This document shows positions 5,692-7,671 of a DNA stretch of 7,671 nucleotides, piece after piece; the stretch's first letter is position 1; each line of letters begins with the position of its first letter. The DNA comes from an uncultured Desulfovibrio sp. (GTDB lineage: Bacteria; Desulfobacterota; Desulfovibrionia; Desulfovibrionales; Desulfovibrionaceae), in NCBI GenBank assembly GCA_946490455.1, contig CAMLXE010000077.1:1-7671 (forward strand), read 5' to 3'. The translations under genes and the position numbers were made by a program. Below the pieces are notes generated by a model. It made no database searches and had not been told where the DNA came from. It saw only the letters and a list, made by a program, of their open reading frames with translations.

Positions 5692-5723
5692 AAAGGGTCA
5701 CCCGTTGGAGCGGGTGACCCTTT
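5692..5723 (-). terminator. Rho-independent terminator of the pyruvate oxidoreductase gene
   Basis: AAAGGGTCACCCG (5692-5704) and CGGGTGACCCTTT (5711-5723) form a perfect 13-pair stem around a 6-base loop, 27 bases past the stop at 5751. On the minus strand it ends in TTT followed by CTCATTCC, so the U-tract is modest but the stem is strong. Confidence 0.8.
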
Positions 5724-5750
5724 GGAGTGTCGTGGTACGATTAAGGGAGA

Positions 5751-7671
5751 TTAATCCTTGTCTGCAAGGTGCTTGTACACCTCATAACGGTCTTCGGCAT
5801 CCTTTTCGGCCTTGTCAAAGAGGCCTTGCGCCTTGTCCGGGAACTGCCGGAAGAGGGCAGAGTAACGGACTTCGGACTTGAGGAAGTCCTGGAAGCTTGC
5901 CTTTGGTGCCTTTGAGTCAAGAATAAAGGGATTTTTACCTTCTTCGCGCAGGCGGGGATCATGCCGATAGAGAGACCAGTAGCCTGCTTCCACGGCACGG
6001 CGAGCCTGTTCCTGACTATGACCAAGGCCTCCCTTGATTCCATGGTTCAGGCATGGAGAATAGGCAATGATCAGTGAAGGACCTGGATACGATTCAGCTT
6101 CCACAATGGCTTTCAGCGTCTGGGCCTGGCTGGCTCCCATGGCAATCTGTGCCACATACACGTTGCCATAGCTCATGGCCATGAGTCCAAGATCCTTTTT
6201 GCGTGTGGGCTTGCCACCGGCTGCAAACTGGGCAATGGCTCCGGTGGGTGTGGACTTTGAAGCCTGACCACCCGTATTGGAATACACTTCTGTATCAAAA
6301 ACCAGTACGTTGACATCAGCGCCACTGGCCAGGACATGATCAAGTCCACCATAACCGATATCATAGGCCCAGCCGTCACCACCAAAGATCCAGTGGGAGC
6401 GTTTTACGAAGTAGTCGTGGTTATGGTATATTTTACGAAGCAGAGCATCTTCTTCCGTGGCAAGCTGCTCAGCCAGAGCCGTTTCCAGTCTGTCGGCACG
6501 GGCACGGGAGCCTTCACCTTCATCCCGATGGGCAAGCCAGTCAGTCATGGCTTCGGCCAGCGTCTCCGGTTGGCCCTTGGCGAGAGCCTCCCGGATCATT
6601 TCGGAAAGAGTTGCCCTGACCTGAGACACACCAAGCGACATACCGAAACCATATTCGGCACAGTCTTCAAACAGGGAGAATCCCCAGGCTGGGCCATGTC
6701 CGCGGGCATTCTTGGTATAGGAGACGGAAGGGGCTCCAGCTGCCCAGACGGTGGAACAGCCGGCAGCATTGGAGAGCATCATCCGGTCGCCAAAGAGCTG
6801 AGTGATAAGCTTGGCATAGGGTGTTTCTCCACAGCCGGCGCAGGCTCCGGAAAATTCGTTGAGCGGGCGCAGGAACTGGCTGGAGATGACGGTAAGAGGC
6901 TTGTCCTTGGGAAGGGGCTTGTAGCTGACATGAGATTCCGCATAGTCCCACAGCTCAGCGGCTTCTGGAAGCTGAGTTTCAAGCAGTTCCATTTCAAGAG
7001 CCTTGGCCGGACAACCGTTTACGCAGACACCGCAACCGGTGCAGTCAAGTACGGAGATAGCAAGATGGTATTCCATATCTGGCTGCCCCTTGGCCGGTTT
7101 GTGTGCAAGATTCGCGGGCGCATTGCGCAGCTCTTCTGCATCGAGCAGACGCGGACGAATGGCTGCGTGGGGGCAAGAGAAGGAACAACGGTTGCACTGA
7201 ATGCAGGCATCTGCTTTCCAGCGGGGAACCATGACGGCTGCTCCCCGTTTTTCCCACGCGGAGACACCCACTGGCCATGTGCCATCTTCGATACCCGAAA
7301 AGGCACTCACAGGAAGATCATCACCTTCCTGACGGTTCATCACGTCAATAACATTTTGAATAAATGCCGGGCGATTGGAAGCCTTTTGCGGTTCGTCTTC
7401 CGCATTGGCCCAGTCGGCTGGAACATCTACGGCATGAACATGTTCGATACCCTGTCTGATGGCCTCGAAATTCATGTCAATGACAGTCTGCCCCTGCTTC
7501 CCGTAGGATTTGACTACGGCGTCACGCAGATATTTTTCTGCATCTTCAATGGGAATAATGCCAGTCAGTCTGAAGAATGCCGACTGCATGATCATGTTGA
7601 TACGCCCGCCGATACCAATGTTGCGAGCGATATCGACCGCATTGATGGTGTAGAAATGAATCTGCTTGCGG
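5751..7671 (-). CDS. nifJ: Pyruvate:ferredoxin (flavodoxin) oxidoreductase, C-terminal half (partial)
   Basis: The enzyme oxidatively decarboxylates pyruvate with CoA to acetyl-CoA and CO2, passing electrons to ferredoxin or flavodoxin. It is a cytoplasmic homodimer of single-chain subunits. The frame stays open to the window edge, and the start lies beyond it. About 640 of an expected ~1,170 residues are visible. The Met at 7595 is internal, because the codons before it read family sequence (FYTINAVDIARNIGIGGRIN). Two 4Fe-4S motifs lie near 7205-7173 (CIQCNRCSFSCP) and 7043-7011 (CTGCGVCVNGCP). The proximal-cluster cysteines are the CAGCGE pair (about 6842), one 25 residues further on, and the Cys of YSPCLNHG (about 6053). 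The thiamine diphosphate motif GDGWAYDIG through NVLVFDTEVYSNTGGQ lies near 6380-6265. It ends without the extra C-terminal segment of the Desulfovibrio africanus enzyme. A terminator follows. Confidence 0.97.
   Translation of the reverse strand, partial: RKQIHFYTINAVDIARNIGIGGRINMIMQSAFFRLTGIIPIEDAEKYLRDAVVKSYGKQGQTVIDMNFEAIRQGIEHVHAVDVPADWANAEDEPQKASNRPAFIQNVIDVMNRQEGDDLPVSAFSGIEDGTWPVGVSAWEKRGAAVMVPRWKADACIQCNRCSFSCPHAAIRPRLLDAEELRNAPANLAHKPAKGQPDMEYHLAISVLDCTGCGVCVNGCPAKALEMELLETQLPEAAELWDYAESHVSYKPLPKDKPLTVISSQFLRPLNEFSGACAGCGETPYAKLITQLFGDRMMLSNAAGCSTVWAAGAPSVSYTKNARGHGPAWGFSLFEDCAEYGFGMSLGVSQVRATLSEMIREALAKGQPETLAEAMTDWLAHRDEGEGSRARADRLETALAEQLATEEDALLRKIYHNHDYFVKRSHWIFGGDGWAYDIGYGGLDHVLASGADVNVLVFDTEVYSNTGGQASKSTPTGAIAQFAAGGKPTRKKDLGLMAMSYGNVYVAQIAMGASQAQTLKAIVEAESYPGPSLIIAYSPCLNHGIKGGLGHSQEQARRAVEAGYWSLYRHDPRLREEGKNPFILDSKAPKASFQDFLKSEVRYSALFRQFPDKAQGLFDKAEKDAEDRYEVYKHLADKD

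Noticed and set aside
5437..5754. Small ORFs on both strands in the gap before the oxidoreductase
   Set aside because: They have no ribosome binding sites and no recognisable product, and the plus-strand one reads through the 5692-5723 terminator.

Overview
The window looks like chromosomal DNA of an anaerobic Gram-negative bacterium. The main clues are the end of a homodimer-type pyruvate:ferredoxin oxidoreductase with three iron-sulfur cluster motifs, a TRAP-type carboxylate uptake system, and a well-formed sigma-54 promoter. Base composition is moderate, with GC-rich intrinsic terminators. A Desulfovibrio-like or Sutterella-like gut anaerobe would fit, but the sequence alone cannot settle the taxon. 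I see no rRNA, tRNA, CRISPR array, insertion sequence or phage gene.

Layout. Positions 1-337 hold no convincing gene, but carry a possible promoter for the next gene. An aldose 1-epimerase family gene (338-1378) is the only confident plus-strand gene. It converges on the next unit across a 400-base gap filled with terminator hairpins. On the minus strand, dctQ (3176-3700) and dctM (1778-3064) encode the two membrane subunits of a TRAP transporter. The binding protein that should accompany them is absent from the window. Positions 3716-4370 hold a doubtful small membrane-anchored ORF and a foldable leader in front of dctQ. A YdfG-like short-chain dehydrogenase (4371-5123, minus) follows, with a strong sigma-54 promoter at 5201-5217. 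Positions 5218-5691 are non-coding and rich in AT palindromes. From 5751 to the right edge runs the C-terminal half of the pyruvate:ferredoxin oxidoreductase gene (minus), which continues beyond the window.

How they fit together. Each gene or pair seems to be its own transcription unit, because a hairpin terminator follows the epimerase, the dehydrogenase, the oxidoreductase and probably dctM. The themes are central carbon metabolism (pyruvate to acetyl-CoA with reduced ferredoxin), uptake of an organic acid, sugar anomer conversion and hydroxy-acid or aldehyde reduction. There is no sign of a shared pathway beyond that. I did not find a clearly new multi-gene system. The points most worth following are the sigma-54 control of the dehydrogenase, the epimerase's missing substrate Asp, the TRAP pair without its binding protein, and the small ORF at 3879-4256.
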